Assembly (NCBI RefSeq): GCF_001753165.1
Contig: NZ_CP017448.1
Coordinates: 1,940,462-2,004,461, forward strand
DNA length: 64,000 nt
Source: Acidihalobacter aeolianus
Lineage (GTDB): Bacteria; Pseudomonadota; Gammaproteobacteria; DSM-5130; Acidihalobacteraceae
Direction: 5' to 3'
Position numbers and translations under genes: made by a program. The notes under the pieces were generated by a model. It saw only the letters and a program-made list of their open reading frames with translations, had not been told where the DNA came from and made no database searches. Positions 25,870 to 34,209 of the stretch are shown here, in pieces; position 1 is the stretch's first letter, and each line of letters starts with the position of its first letter.

Positions 25870-28092
25870 ATGAGCCGCACCACCGCCGAGATGGCATCGC
25901 ACGACCTTCCCGCCTTTTGCGAGGGCATACGCTACCTCGGAAAACCCTGGCCGAATCTCGATCGGCTGGCGGATCGTGCGGCAATCGCCGAGGGTGAGCA
26001 CGCGATCGCCGACGCGACCGACGAGAAGGCCGTCTACCAGACCTTGCTCGGCGCGGACGCATTGCGCTATGTCACGTTGCAGATGTGCGGCGCCAAGGGC
26101 TCGGGCCATCCCGGCGGTTTTGCCTCATCCGCGGAGGCGCATGCCGCGCTGTTGATGCTGGGACACACCAACATCGTCACCGAGGTGGGCCACCATGCCC
26201 CCGGTTTCTATTCCGCCATGTTCCTGGACGGCTCGCTCGAGACGATGGGCATCAGGACCATGCACGACATGATGGCGCGCTTCCGCGAACAACACGGTCT
26301 GCTCGGACACCTGTCCGGCGCCATCCCCGGCCTGCTCGCTCCCGCCGGCCCGCTGGGTCAGGGACAGCATTTCGCCATGGCCGGCGCCCTGCTGCATCGC
26401 GACACGCTGTTCCCGGTGACCATCGGCGACGGCGGCATGGGCGAACCCTACGTCCTCAACGCCATGATGCACTTCCATACCGCCTATCCCGAGGTCACCA
26501 ACTTCCTGCCGACGCTGATCTGGAACGGCTACTCGCAGGAGCACCATTCCATGGTGTCCCTGCACAGCAATGCCCAGATGATCGATTACTGGCAGGGGCA
26601 CGGCTTCGAGGAAGTCGTGCTGGTCGACGCCAAGGATTTCGACGATGCCGGGCAGCAGGGCGCCTTCGTCGACAGCAGCCGATTTTCCTTTTCCCAGCGA
26701 CTGGCCTTCACCCGCGCGGTGCTGGAAGGCGTGGACAAGGTCGCCAAATCGGCCCTCGGCGGCAGCCTGACCGTGTTTATCATCAAGCAGCTGAAGGGCA
26801 CCGGTGTGCATACGGTGGGTTCCAAGTCCCACAATCTGTATCCCGCGGACACCCTGGATGCCCAGCACATCATCGACGGCCTGACCCGTCGCGCCCTGCC
26901 CGCAGCCGCCTGGCAGATCGTGCGCGACAACTTCAGCCGCGCCGGCGGCGGTCCTGCCGTCAAGACCGTGGTCACCGAATTCGAACTGGACTTGCCGGCG
27001 CTGACATTGAAGATGCAGGCATTCGCCAAGGGCGACAAGGCGGTGCCCGCGACCGCCATGGGGGCGCTGGTCGCCCAGGTCGGACAGCAGGACAAGCGCT
27101 ATGTGGTCACCAACGCCGACGGCAACGAGGCCTCGGCCATGAAGAACATCAACGATGCGCTCAAGATCCGCCATCCCACGGTCGACCCGCTGTACAACCA
27201 GGAACCCACCGGGCAGGTCTATGAACCGCTCAACGAGGACGCCTGCGCAGGGCTCGCCGCCGGACTCGCCCTGTTCGGTTCCCGCGCGCTGTGGCTGTCC
27301 TACGAGTCCTTCGCGATCAATGGCTGGCCGATCGTGCAGACCGTCGCCCAGGCCATGGCCGAGTTGCGCCGCAGGACGCCGTCGATGGTCGCGATGTTCA
27401 CCGCCGGCGCGCTGGAACAAGGGCGCAACGGCTGGACCCACCAGCGCCCCGAGATCGAGAACTACTTCGCCGCCATGATGCGCAACGGCAATGTCTTTCC
27501 GCTGTTTCCCTGCGACGCCAACACGATCCAGGCCGCATTCGAATACGCAACGAACAGCTTCAACAAGTGTATGCCGATCATCGCCTCCAAGAGTCCGCTC
27601 CCGGTCTACCTGAACCTGGATGAAGCCCGCGAGGCGGTGCGCACGGGTGCCGCCCTGCTGCACGAATCCGAATCGACCGCAGGCAACAAGGGTACCGTCG
27701 TTTTCGCGGTTGCGGGCGACATGACCTTCCTGCCGGTATTCGAGGCCAGGGACGCGCTGGAGGAACAGGGTTACAAGGTGCGCATCGTCGCCGTGGTCAA
27801 TCCGCGGCAGCTATACCGCCCGGCTGACGTCGCATGGGATACCGTATCGCAACCGGACGACGGTTTCATGGACGACCGCCGCTTCGACAGCCTGTTCGAT
27901 GGCGACGTACTGATCGCGGTAAGCGGGGGGCCGTCCGCACCACTGGAGCCGGTGCTGCTGCGCTCGCGTGCTCCGCGCCGCGATACCGTCTGCTGGAAAC
28001 GCGGCGAAACCACCGCGTCGCCGGGCGAAATCATGGCATTCAACGGCATCACCGCAGCGCGCATGATCGAACGCGTCAAGGCCCTCTCCTGA
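25870..28092 (+). CDS. Transketolase-like thiamine-diphosphate enzyme
   Basis: A 740-residue ThDP enzyme. The N-terminal half has transketolase features: GAKGSGHPGGFASS, VGHHAPGFYSAMFLDG, LSGAIPGLLAPAGPLGQGQHFAMAGAL, and the cofactor motif GDGGMGEPYVLN. The last part resembles the pyrimidine and C-terminal domains (NQEPTGQVYEPLNEDACAGLAAGLALFGSRALW). Length is between transketolase (~660) and phosphoketolase (~790), and phosphoketolase hallmarks are lacking. The ATG at 25870 follows GGAGG. Behind IclR operators and 37 bp before a DUF1537 kinase, it probably handles a short sugar or sugar-acid phosphate. The exact reaction is unknown. Confidence 0.78.
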   Translation: MSRTTAEMASHDLPAFCEGIRYLGKPWPNLDRLADRAAIAEGEHAIADATDEKAVYQTLLGADALRYVTLQMCGAKGSGHPGGFASSAEAHAALLMLGHTNIVTEVGHHAPGFYSAMFLDGSLETMGIRTMHDMMARFREQHGLLGHLSGAIPGLLAPAGPLGQGQHFAMAGALLHRDTLFPVTIGDGGMGEPYVLNAMMHFHTAYPEVTNFLPTLIWNGYSQEHHSMVSLHSNAQMIDYWQGHGFEEVVLVDAKDFDDAGQQGAFVDSSRFSFSQRLAFTRAVLEGVDKVAKSALGGSLTVFIIKQLKGTGVHTVGSKSHNLYPADTLDAQHIIDGLTRRALPAAAWQIVRDNFSRAGGGPAVKTVVTEFELDLPALTLKMQAFAKGDKAVPATAMGALVAQVGQQDKRYVVTNADGNEASAMKNINDALKIRHPTVDPLYNQEPTGQVYEPLNEDACAGLAAGLALFGSRALWLSYESFAINGWPIVQTVAQAMAELRRRTPSMVAMFTAGALEQGRNGWTHQRPEIENYFAAMMRNGNVFPLFPCDANTIQAAFEYATNSFNKCMPIIASKSPLPVYLNLDEAREAVRTGAALLHESESTAGNKGTVVFAVAGDMTFLPVFEARDALEEQGYKVRIVAVVNPRQLYRPADVAWDTVSQPDDGFMDDRRFDSLFDGDVLIAVSGGPSAPLEPVLLRSRAPRRDTVCWKRGETTASPGEIMAFNGITAARMIERVKALS

Positions 28093-28129
28093 GACGGTCA
28101 AAGCACCGGCAGATGCGAGGAAACCGCGA

Positions 28130-29473
28130 GTGAACGATACCAAGATCATCGTGCTGGACGACGATCCGACCGGCTCGCAGACCGTGCACGGGTGTCTGCT
28201 GCTGACCCGCTGGGATGTCGCGACCCTGCGCGAGGGACTGCTGGACGATTCGCCGCTGTTTTTCGTCCTGACCAACACCCGCGGCATGACGGCCTCGCGC
28301 GCCGCCGCCGTCACTCGCGAGGCCTGCCTGAACCTGAAACAGGCACTGGCCGAACTGTCCGCCACCGGTCATTCCCTAAACCCCCTCCTGGTCAGTCGCT
28401 CCGATTCCACCCTGCGCGGCCATTACCCGGTCGAAACCGATGTCATCGCAGACACGCTCGGTCCGTTCGACGCGCACTTCATGATCCCCGCCTTCTTCGG
28501 GGGCGGGCGCATTACCCGGAACGGCGTGCACTACCTGATCGCCAACGGCGAGGCCGTGCCCGTGCACGAAACCGAGTTCGCGCGCGACTCCGTATTCGGC
28601 TACCGGCACAGCTACCTGCCCGACTACGTCGAGGAAAAGACCGACGGACGCATCCGTGCCGATCAGGTGGAACGCTTCACTCTGTCGGACATACGCGGCG
28701 ACGTCTCGGTGCGCCTGCAGGGCCTGCACGGGAACGTCTGCTGCGTGGTCGATGCCGAAAACCAGGCCGATCTGAACCGCTTCGCCGCCCAACTGATGGA
28801 GGCTGCCGCCGCAGGCAAACGCTTCCTCTTCCGCAGCGCGGCCAGCCTGTTGACCGCGCTTGCCGCCCTGCCGGCGCAGCCGGTGCGCCCGGAGGAGATG
28901 TCAAGCTACGTTCGCGACGGCCGCGCAGGCGCGATCATCGTCGGTTCGCATGTCAAGAAAACCACACAGCAGCTAGAAGCCCTGCTGCACATGCCGCGTA
29001 TCGAACCTGTCGAGGTCGATATCGACCGTATCGCCGATACACGCGACAGCCTGCTGGAAGACGTGCTGCGACGTTGTCGGGAGGCCCACGAACGGGCGCT
29101 CACACCGGCGATATTCACCAGCCGACAGGAACGCACATTTGCCGATCAAGCCGCTCGGTTGGCCTTTGGCGAGGAGGTCTCGGCCTTCCTCATGGATATT
29201 GTCCGCGATCTGCCGGAAACGCTGGGATTCCTGATCAGCAAGGGCGGGATCACCTCCAACGACGTGCTCAGCACCGGCCTGGCGCTGCGTACCTCGCGCG
29301 TGCTCGGGCAGATACTCCCCGGCTGCTCTGTCGTACGCTGTCCGGCAGACCATCCCCGCTACCCGCACCTGCCCGTGGTGATCTTCCCCGGTAACGTCGG
29401 CGATGAGTCCGCGCTGGCCACCGCCTATTCCCGATTGACAGGCCTGTCGCTTCCAACCTCTTCCGCAACGTGA
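28130..29473 (+). CDS. Four-carbon acid sugar kinase (DUF1537 family)
   Basis: A 447-residue protein of the DUF1537/OtnK-DtnK kinase family: N-terminal acid-sugar-binding domain starting IIVLDDDPTGSQTVHG and C-terminal nucleotide-binding domain ending with GFLISKGGITSNDVLS and VVIFPGNVGDESAL. Characterised members phosphorylate D-threonate, L-threonate or D-erythronate. The usual PdxA2-type dehydrogenase or class II aldolase partner is absent next door; instead the upstream gene is transketolase-like. GTG start with GCGAGG before it. Confidence 0.88.
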   Translation: MNDTKIIVLDDDPTGSQTVHGCLLLTRWDVATLREGLLDDSPLFFVLTNTRGMTASRAAAVTREACLNLKQALAELSATGHSLNPLLVSRSDSTLRGHYPVETDVIADTLGPFDAHFMIPAFFGGGRITRNGVHYLIANGEAVPVHETEFARDSVFGYRHSYLPDYVEEKTDGRIRADQVERFTLSDIRGDVSVRLQGLHGNVCCVVDAENQADLNRFAAQLMEAAAAGKRFLFRSAASLLTALAALPAQPVRPEEMSSYVRDGRAGAIIVGSHVKKTTQQLEALLHMPRIEPVEVDIDRIADTRDSLLEDVLRRCREAHERALTPAIFTSRQERTFADQAARLAFGEEVSAFLMDIVRDLPETLGFLISKGGITSNDVLSTGLALRTSRVLGQILPGCSVVRCPADHPRYPHLPVVIFPGNVGDESALATAYSRLTGLSLPTSSAT

Positions 29474-29577
29474 TGCCAAACGGGTCTCGACCCTGTATGA
29501 TCGGCACCAGATAAGAAATAAGAAATACCTATATCTTCAGGGGATCTGATCAATCTTTACCGTGAAGCTTGATTATA

Positions 29578-29593
29578 TTTTCTAATTAGAAAA
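29578..29593. promoter_or_regulatory. Palindrome upstream of the rusticyanin gene
   Basis: TTTTCTAATTAGAAAA is a perfect 16-bp palindrome in the AT-rich leader (29474-29657) of the broken rusticyanin gene, 64 bp before its ATG. It could be an operator or part of the promoter region. No cognate regulator is adjacent, and no convincing -35/-10 pair was found around it. Confidence 0.35.
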
Positions 29594-29657
29594 GGCCAGG
29601 CAGCAACCTCGACAGCCTTCACCCCTAAGACAACAAAGCAACTGTATTAGGTGACCT

Positions 29658-29887
29658 ATGTCCAACTGCCGCCACACCCAACTTGGCTGCACACCCTTGC
29701 GCACTGCCGCCACCATGTTGGTCCTCGTAGCCTTGAGTTTGCCCCAGGCCGAAGCCAAAAGCTTCGCATCACTGAGTTGGCTGCAAATTCAAGCGATTAT
29801 GAAGACGGATATCGGCAGCGTTCAGCCCAATAAAGCCATTGTGTATCACAGCCCTCATCCGGTCGTAGTCGTCGAACAGGTTCTCCC
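29658..29887 (+). pseudogene. rus: Rusticyanin, 5' part (split by IS21 element)
   Basis: The first 76 codons encode a signal peptide (TAATMLVLVALSLPQAEA, cut near residue 33) and the N-terminal rusticyanin strands (SWLQIQAIMKTDIG, IVYHSPHPVVVVEQVL). AGGTG lies five bases before the ATG. The gene is interrupted at 29887 by the insertion sequence; the reading frame then continues ~12 codons into the element before a stop. Joined to 32495-32837 it gives a 190-residue precursor, close to the 187 of Acidithiobacillus ferrooxidans rusticyanin, a periplasmic blue-copper protein of ferrous-iron oxidation. Confidence 0.88.
29883..29887. repeat. Target-site duplication, left copy (CTCCC)
   Basis: Five bases CTCCC immediately left of the element, repeated at 32490-32494. 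Removing the element plus one copy restores the rusticyanin frame exactly. Confidence 0.85.
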
Positions 29888-29980
29888 TGCGCATTTCGTC
29901 GAAGGTGACCGCCGATTTCGGTGAACGTGACCGCTGCTCTCATTGGTTGCGCACTGGAGTGGTTTTTCTATCCTGAGCGG

Positions 29981-30724
29981 TCACGATCCGTCAACCGGAG
30001 CCTGGATCTTGCGCATGGACTCGCCGGTCAGGTTGAGTCGGTGTGAGCCGTGCAGGAGGCGGTCGAGGATAGCGTCGGCCAGGGTGGCTTCACCGAGGTA
30101 GTCGTGCCAGTGTTCGATAGGCAACTGGCTGGCGATCAGGGTGGAGCGTCGGCCGTGGCGATCCTCGATGACTTCCATCAGGTCGTTGCGCTGTGCGGTG
30201 TTGAGCTTTTGGATGCCCCAGTCGTCGAGGATCAGCAGGTCGGTTTTGAGGAGCTGGCCCATGAGCCGGACGTAGGAGCCGTCGCCGTGGGCGATGCGCA
30301 GCTGCTCGAACAGCGCCGGCAGGCGCAGGTAGCGCACCGACAGGCCGCGCCGGCAGGCCTGATTGCCCAGTGCGCAGGCGAGCCAGGTCTTGCCGCAGCC
30401 GGTCGGTCCGGTGAGGCACAGGTTCAGTGCCTGGTGTATCCAGTCGAGGCTGGCCAGTTGGGCCATGCGGGGCTTTTCCAGGCCCCGGCGGTGGTGGTAG
30501 TCGATGTCCTCGACGCAGGCCGGCACGCGCAGGCGGGCGGCCTTGAGCAGGCGGGTGAGGCGTCGGTTCTCGCGGTGCAGCACCTCGTGCTCGATGAGCA
30601 GGGCGAGGCGCTCGTCGAAGGACAGCGCATGGGTCTGGGGTTGGCCCTGTTGTTGCTCGAGGGCGGCGAGCATGCCGGTGAGGTTGAGGGTGCGCAGCTG
30701 TTGGCGGGTCTGTTGATTGAGCAT
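29981..30724 (-). CDS. istB: IS21 helper ATPase IstB
   Basis: A 247-residue AAA+ ATPase related to DnaC: Walker A GPTGCGKTWLACALG, Walker B LLILDDWGIQ, and the C-terminal arginine-containing segment ADAILDRLLHGSHRLNLTGESMRK. It regulates target selection and strand transfer by IstA. The ATG at 30724 begins MLNQQTRQQLRTLNLTGM; it lies 13 bases after the istA stop. Full length, no frameshift seen. Confidence 0.93.
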   Translation of the reverse strand: MLNQQTRQQLRTLNLTGMLAALEQQQGQPQTHALSFDERLALLIEHEVLHRENRRLTRLLKAARLRVPACVEDIDYHHRRGLEKPRMAQLASLDWIHQALNLCLTGPTGCGKTWLACALGNQACRRGLSVRYLRLPALFEQLRIAHGDGSYVRLMGQLLKTDLLILDDWGIQKLNTAQRNDLMEVIEDRHGRRSTLIASQLPIEHWHDYLGEATLADAILDRLLHGSHRLNLTGESMRKIQAPVDGS

Positions 30725-30737
30725 GGCGTGGAGCTCC

Positions 30738-32255
30738 TCAGTGATAGTAGTTGGCGCCGCGGACATTGGCGTGCAGGGGCAGTGCCTCCTGGGCCGGGCT
30801 CTGATCGAGGGGCTGTTGGTCAAGGCCGCGGGCGAGGATCGACTTGACGCTCTGGTAACGGGCCGAGTCGATGGCCAAGGCTCGAGCGCAGGCCGCCTCC
30901 AGGCGCGCCGGGCGGTAACGCCGAGCGAGGCTGAGCAGCCCCAGGCAGGCGCGGTAGCCGTGCTCCGGATGAGGCCGGTCGGTCAGCTGGCGGCGTACCA
31001 CCTCGGCCGTGCTGGGGCCGATCTGGCTCGCCCAGCGCAGGAAGCGCTTGGGTGACCAGTCACGGTGCACCTGATGGGTCTTGGGCATGTGCTCGGTGAC
31101 GGTGACGTAGCGGCCCGGGCCGTGGTGGCGCGGATGCAGGGCCACGCGCTGACCCCGGTGCAGCACCTCGATCGTGGTGGCGGTGATGCGCAGGTCCAGC
31201 ACCTGGCCGACCAGGGCATGCGGGACGCTGTAGCAGCGCTTGTCGACCTCGACGTGGTAGTCGATGCCGGGCCGGGCGCGTCGCCACTCGGCGTAGACGT
31301 AAGCCTCGCCCGGCAGCGGGCGCAGCGCGGGCCGATCGAGGCTCTCGAACAGGTCGCGACGGCTCTCGGTGCGACCCTGGAAGAGCCGCTCGTTCAGTTC
31401 AGGCAACAGCGCGGCGATGGCCCGGTTCAACTCGGCCAGCGAGAAGAAGCGGTGGTGGCGCAGCCGCGCCAGGATCCAGCGCTCGACCACCTGCACCGCC
31501 ACTTCGACCTTGGCCTTGTCCTTGGGCTTGTAGGGCCGCGCCGGCAGCACGGCGGTGCCGTAGTGCGCCGCCATCTCGGCATAGGTGGCGTTGAGCTGCG
31601 GCGCGTAGCGCTCGGCGCGCTGAACCGCCGCCTTGAGGTTGTCCGGCACCAGCAGCGCCGGCACCCCGCCGAAGAAGCCCAGCATGCGCTGGTGGGAGGC
31701 GATCCAGTCGGGCAGCGACTGGGTCCAGGTAGCCTCGACATAGGTGTAGCTGGAGGCCCCGAGCACGCCGACAAAGATCTGTGCGGTACGCACCTCGCCG
31801 GTGTGACGGTCGACGATGTCGACCGTGGGCCCGCAGTAATCGATGAAGACCTTTTCCCCGGCCTGATGGTGCTGGCGCAGGCTGCGCTTCTGCCGCTCTC
31901 GCCACTGCCGGTAATGGTGACAGAACTGGGTATACGCGTACGCGCGCTCGCCGTGCGCGGCGCAGTACTCGGCCCAGAGCAGTTGCAGGGTCACGCCCTT
32001 GCGCTTGAGTTCCTGATGGATCTGGAAGCCGTCGGGGACGACGAACCGGCTCGAGGGCGCCTTGGCGGGAAACAGACGTGCCTCCAGGGCGGCCTCGTCC
32101 ATGTCCGCAGGCAACGGCCAGGTGATGCCTTGAGCCCTGGCCAGGTTGACGTACTTGTTGACCGCGCCCTTGGACAGGCCGCAGGCGCGGCTGATCTGCG
32201 CGTGGCTGAGTTGGGCTGCGTATTTGAGGCGCAGCACCTCGATGACATGCTTCAT
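30738..32255 (-). CDS. istA: IS21 transposase IstA
   Basis: A 505-residue DDE transposase. N-terminal HTH (LSHAQISRACGLSKGAVNKYVNLA) is followed by the RNase H-fold core: first Asp in KVFIDYCGPTVDIVD, second in ALLVPDNLKAAV, Glu in KAKVEVAVQVVERW. C-terminal beta-barrel ends with DYHVEVDKRCYSVPHALVGQ. The ATG at 32255 follows GAGGA; a longer frame upstream only reads into the element's end. Intact. Confidence 0.92.
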   Translation of the reverse strand: MKHVIEVLRLKYAAQLSHAQISRACGLSKGAVNKYVNLARAQGITWPLPADMDEAALEARLFPAKAPSSRFVVPDGFQIHQELKRKGVTLQLLWAEYCAAHGERAYAYTQFCHHYRQWRERQKRSLRQHHQAGEKVFIDYCGPTVDIVDRHTGEVRTAQIFVGVLGASSYTYVEATWTQSLPDWIASHQRMLGFFGGVPALLVPDNLKAAVQRAERYAPQLNATYAEMAAHYGTAVLPARPYKPKDKAKVEVAVQVVERWILARLRHHRFFSLAELNRAIAALLPELNERLFQGRTESRRDLFESLDRPALRPLPGEAYVYAEWRRARPGIDYHVEVDKRCYSVPHALVGQVLDLRITATTIEVLHRGQRVALHPRHHGPGRYVTVTEHMPKTHQVHRDWSPKRFLRWASQIGPSTAEVVRRQLTDRPHPEHGYRACLGLLSLARRYRPARLEAACARALAIDSARYQSVKSILARGLDQQPLDQSPAQEALPLHANVRGANYYH

Positions 32256-32409
32256 TGGAATCCTCGCTGCCGGCACCGCTGTCTCCTTGAGTGAGCAAAG
32301 GAGCGCGGTTGTGCCGGAATAAGTGAAAGAATTCCAGTGGCTTGGATGAGATGACGGAGGAACGTGACCGCCGATTTCGGAAAAAGAGCCGAAATCGGTC
32401 ACGATCAAA

Positions 32410-32489
32410 CGAAATGGCCGGTCACGTTGATCCGAAACGGGCGGTCACGTTCGAGCGAAATGACCGGTCACGTTGCGCCGAAATACGCA
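32410..32489. repeat. 23-bp tandem end repeats of the IS21 element
   Basis: Three consecutive 23-bp units start with CGAAA and contain GGTCACGTT (32410-32432, 32433-32455, 32456-32478), followed by a partial copy up to the tip at 32489. The left end has two similar units in opposite orientation (29892-29935). They are most likely IstA-binding sites. Confidence 0.8.
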
Positions 32490-32494
32490 CTCCC
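32490..32494. repeat. Target-site duplication, right copy (CTCCC)
   Basis: Right-hand copy of the 5-bp duplication made by the IS21 insertion. Confidence 0.85.
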
Positions 32495-32837
32495 TGGCTT
32501 CCCCTATCCAAGCTTCGAAGTGGACAATCAGAAGAACCCAACCTTGGTATTCACGCACGGAGCCAACATAACCTTCTATGTAATCAATACAAGCCAGGTT
32601 GCACCGCACAGCTTCGCTATCACGTCCGCCGCTCCACCCTATGCAATCGTCCCTGCCGACCATAGAGTCTCCCACCCGCAGGTAAATACGGGTGACCTGC
32701 CCATCCTTCCTCAATCAGGTCGCTACAGCTACGCGAAAGTCACCTGGACCGCACCCAACCCGGGGAGCTACTACTATCTGTGCATGTTCCCGGTACATGC
32801 GTCTTTTGGTATGTGGGGTAAAATCCAGGTTCGTTGA
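32490..32837 (+). pseudogene. rus: Rusticyanin, 3' part (copper-binding domain)
   Basis: Continues the rusticyanin frame after the insertion: LPGFPYPSFEVDNQKNPTL is almost identical to the known rusticyanin segment, and the cupredoxin C-terminus is complete. All four type 1 copper ligands are present: His in APHSF, then Cys-x4-His-x4-Met in CMFPVHASFGM, spaced as in rusticyanin. A frame starting with GTG at 32364 inside the IS end reads through into it (157 residues) but has no signal peptide, so a functional periplasmic protein is unlikely. Confidence 0.88.
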
Positions 32838-32867
32838 CAATAACCGGGCCGCCAGGCCACGACATAG

Positions 32868-33173
32868 ATGACCAGCGAATTCGACACGGCCGCACTTATA
32901 CAGAAGCTACGCGAGTGGTCTGCAAGACCCGAAATCACGGCTCATAACTGGGCCCCCAGGCTGTTCTGGCAACCTGGATCAGACTCTCCATACGACCGTC
33001 TTCGGGTGGATGCGGCCGAGTTGGAGGTCTACTTTGCCGCACTGCTCGACGAGCCCTCCGTCTGCCGCGCGTTCCTCGACAGAACGCAAAATGGCCGCGG
33101 CGGCTTCCTGGTCGCCAATGCGCGCCGCCACGAACTGCCGTTGTTCTCCCGCATCGACCAGGATGGCATCTAA
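32868..33173 (+). CDS. Hypothetical protein
   Basis: A 101-residue protein starting MTSEFDTAALIQKLREWSARPEI, acidic and without signal or membrane segments. I do not recognise a family. It follows the rusticyanin remnant by 30 bp and overlaps the start of the hydrolase gene by 11 bp, consistent with co-transcription with it. The Shine-Dalgarno is poor. The overlap and reasonable composition support coding; the product is unknown. Confidence 0.5.
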   Translation: MTSEFDTAALIQKLREWSARPEITAHNWAPRLFWQPGSDSPYDRLRVDAAELEVYFAALLDEPSVCRAFLDRTQNGRGGFLVANARRHELPLFSRIDQDGI

Positions 33174-34140
33174 GTCGTTCCGCCCGGCATGGTGGCTGCC
33201 TGGGGGACATCTGCAGACACTTTGGCCGTTCTTTTTCTCGCGCGGCGAGGCACAAAGTTTCGAGCGCGAACGCCTGGACCTCGCGGATGGCGATTTCATC
33301 GATCTGGACTGGGACACGCAGGCGCCCTTAGACGGACCGCTGGTGCTCGTGCTGCACGGGCTCGAGGGATCGAGCGACTCCGCGTATGTGCGCCGTCTGC
33401 TCCCCCAACTTCGCAACTATGGCCTGCGGGCGGTGGTCATGCACTTTCGCGGGTGCAGCGGCGAATCCAATCGGCTGCGCCGCGCCTACCACGCCGGCGA
33501 CAGTAGGGATCTGGACGAGGTCGTCGCGCGATTGCATGCACGCAACAGGGCACAACGCCCGGTATGCACAATCGGCTTTTCGCTGGGCGGCAATGTCCTG
33601 CTCAAATGGCTCGGAGAGACTGGAAGCGGAAATCCGCTGCAGGCCGCTGCGGCCATTTCCGTGCCTTTCGATCTGCACGCGGCCGCCGACCGCCTGGAAC
33701 GGGGTTTGTCACGACTCTATCAAAGCTATTTGTTGCGCCCGCTACGCGCCGGCCAGCGGCGCAAACAACGCGAACGAGGGATCGCACCGCCACTCCCTAT
33801 GGATGAACTCGATCGGATCCGCACGCTGCGTGTCTTCGATGACCGGGTGACCGCCCCGTTGCATGGTTTCAGCGGAGTTGACGAATACTACACGCGCTCA
33901 AGTTCGCGTCCCTGGCTTGCACATATCGCCACCCCCACGTTGCTCGTACACGCACGCAACGACCCCTTCCTGGGACCGAATGGCATTCCCTCGCCGGATG
34001 AGTTGTCTCCCAGCATTCTTTTCGAGTTGAGCGACGACGGGGGGCATGTGGGCTTCGTTAGCGGGCGTTACCCCTGGAAAACTGAACCCTGGCTGGAAAA
34101 GCGTATCGCTGAGTGGTTATCCGCCGCGACAAGGGTCTGA
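33163..34140 (+). CDS. Alpha/beta-hydrolase, YheT family
   Basis: A 325-residue hydrolase. WWLPGGHLQTLWPFFF is the YheT N-terminal signature. HGLEGSSDSAYV forms the oxyanion-side motif, Ser in GFSLGGNVLLKWLGE is the nucleophile, the acid lies in HARNDPFLG, and the His is in DDGGHVGFV. Family members are esterase-like with unknown physiological substrate. The first methionine overlaps the preceding gene and has only a weak, close Shine-Dalgarno, so coupled translation is likely. Confidence 0.88.
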   Translation: MASKSFRPAWWLPGGHLQTLWPFFFSRGEAQSFERERLDLADGDFIDLDWDTQAPLDGPLVLVLHGLEGSSDSAYVRRLLPQLRNYGLRAVVMHFRGCSGESNRLRRAYHAGDSRDLDEVVARLHARNRAQRPVCTIGFSLGGNVLLKWLGETGSGNPLQAAAAISVPFDLHAAADRLERGLSRLYQSYLLRPLRAGQRRKQRERGIAPPLPMDELDRIRTLRVFDDRVTAPLHGFSGVDEYYTRSSSRPWLAHIATPTLLVHARNDPFLGPNGIPSPDELSPSILFELSDDGGHVGFVSGRYPWKTEPWLEKRIAEWLSAATRV

Positions 34141-34174
34141 AAACGAAAAGGGGCCCGCAGGCCCCTTTTCGTTT
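34141..34174. terminator. Bidirectional intrinsic terminator
   Basis: A perfect 15-bp stem (34141-34155 pairing with 34160-34174) with loop CGCA, GC core AAGGGGCC and A/T tracts on both sides. It separates the convergent yheT-like and pnp genes and can stop transcription from both. Confidence 0.85.
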
Positions 34175-34209
34175 ATCCGTACGAACGGGTCGTCGGAATC
34201 GCTTTGCGA

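Larger units (their letters stand above)
29888..32489 (-). mobile_element. IS21-family insertion sequence
   Basis: A 2602-bp element bounded by TG...CA ends. The termini are related inverted repeats (left TGCGCATTTCG, right read inward TGCGTATTTCG). Inside the left end two, and inside the right end three, tandem 22-23-bp units contain a GTGACC core; such internal repeats are the transposase-binding sites typical of IS21. It carries istA and istB in the usual order on the minus strand, both intact, so the element is probably still mobile or recently arrived. It is flanked by the duplication CTCCC and interrupts the rusticyanin gene. Confidence 0.93.

Noticed and set aside
25870-28092. Phosphoketolase (XFP)
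   Set aside because: Lacks the GHWGT and GPGHG hallmarks and is shorter; transketolase-type SGHPGG and GPLGQG are present.
32410-32489. 23-bp repeats as a CRISPR array
   Set aside because: No spacers; units are directly adjacent, lie at the tip of an IS21 element and recur inverted at its other end.
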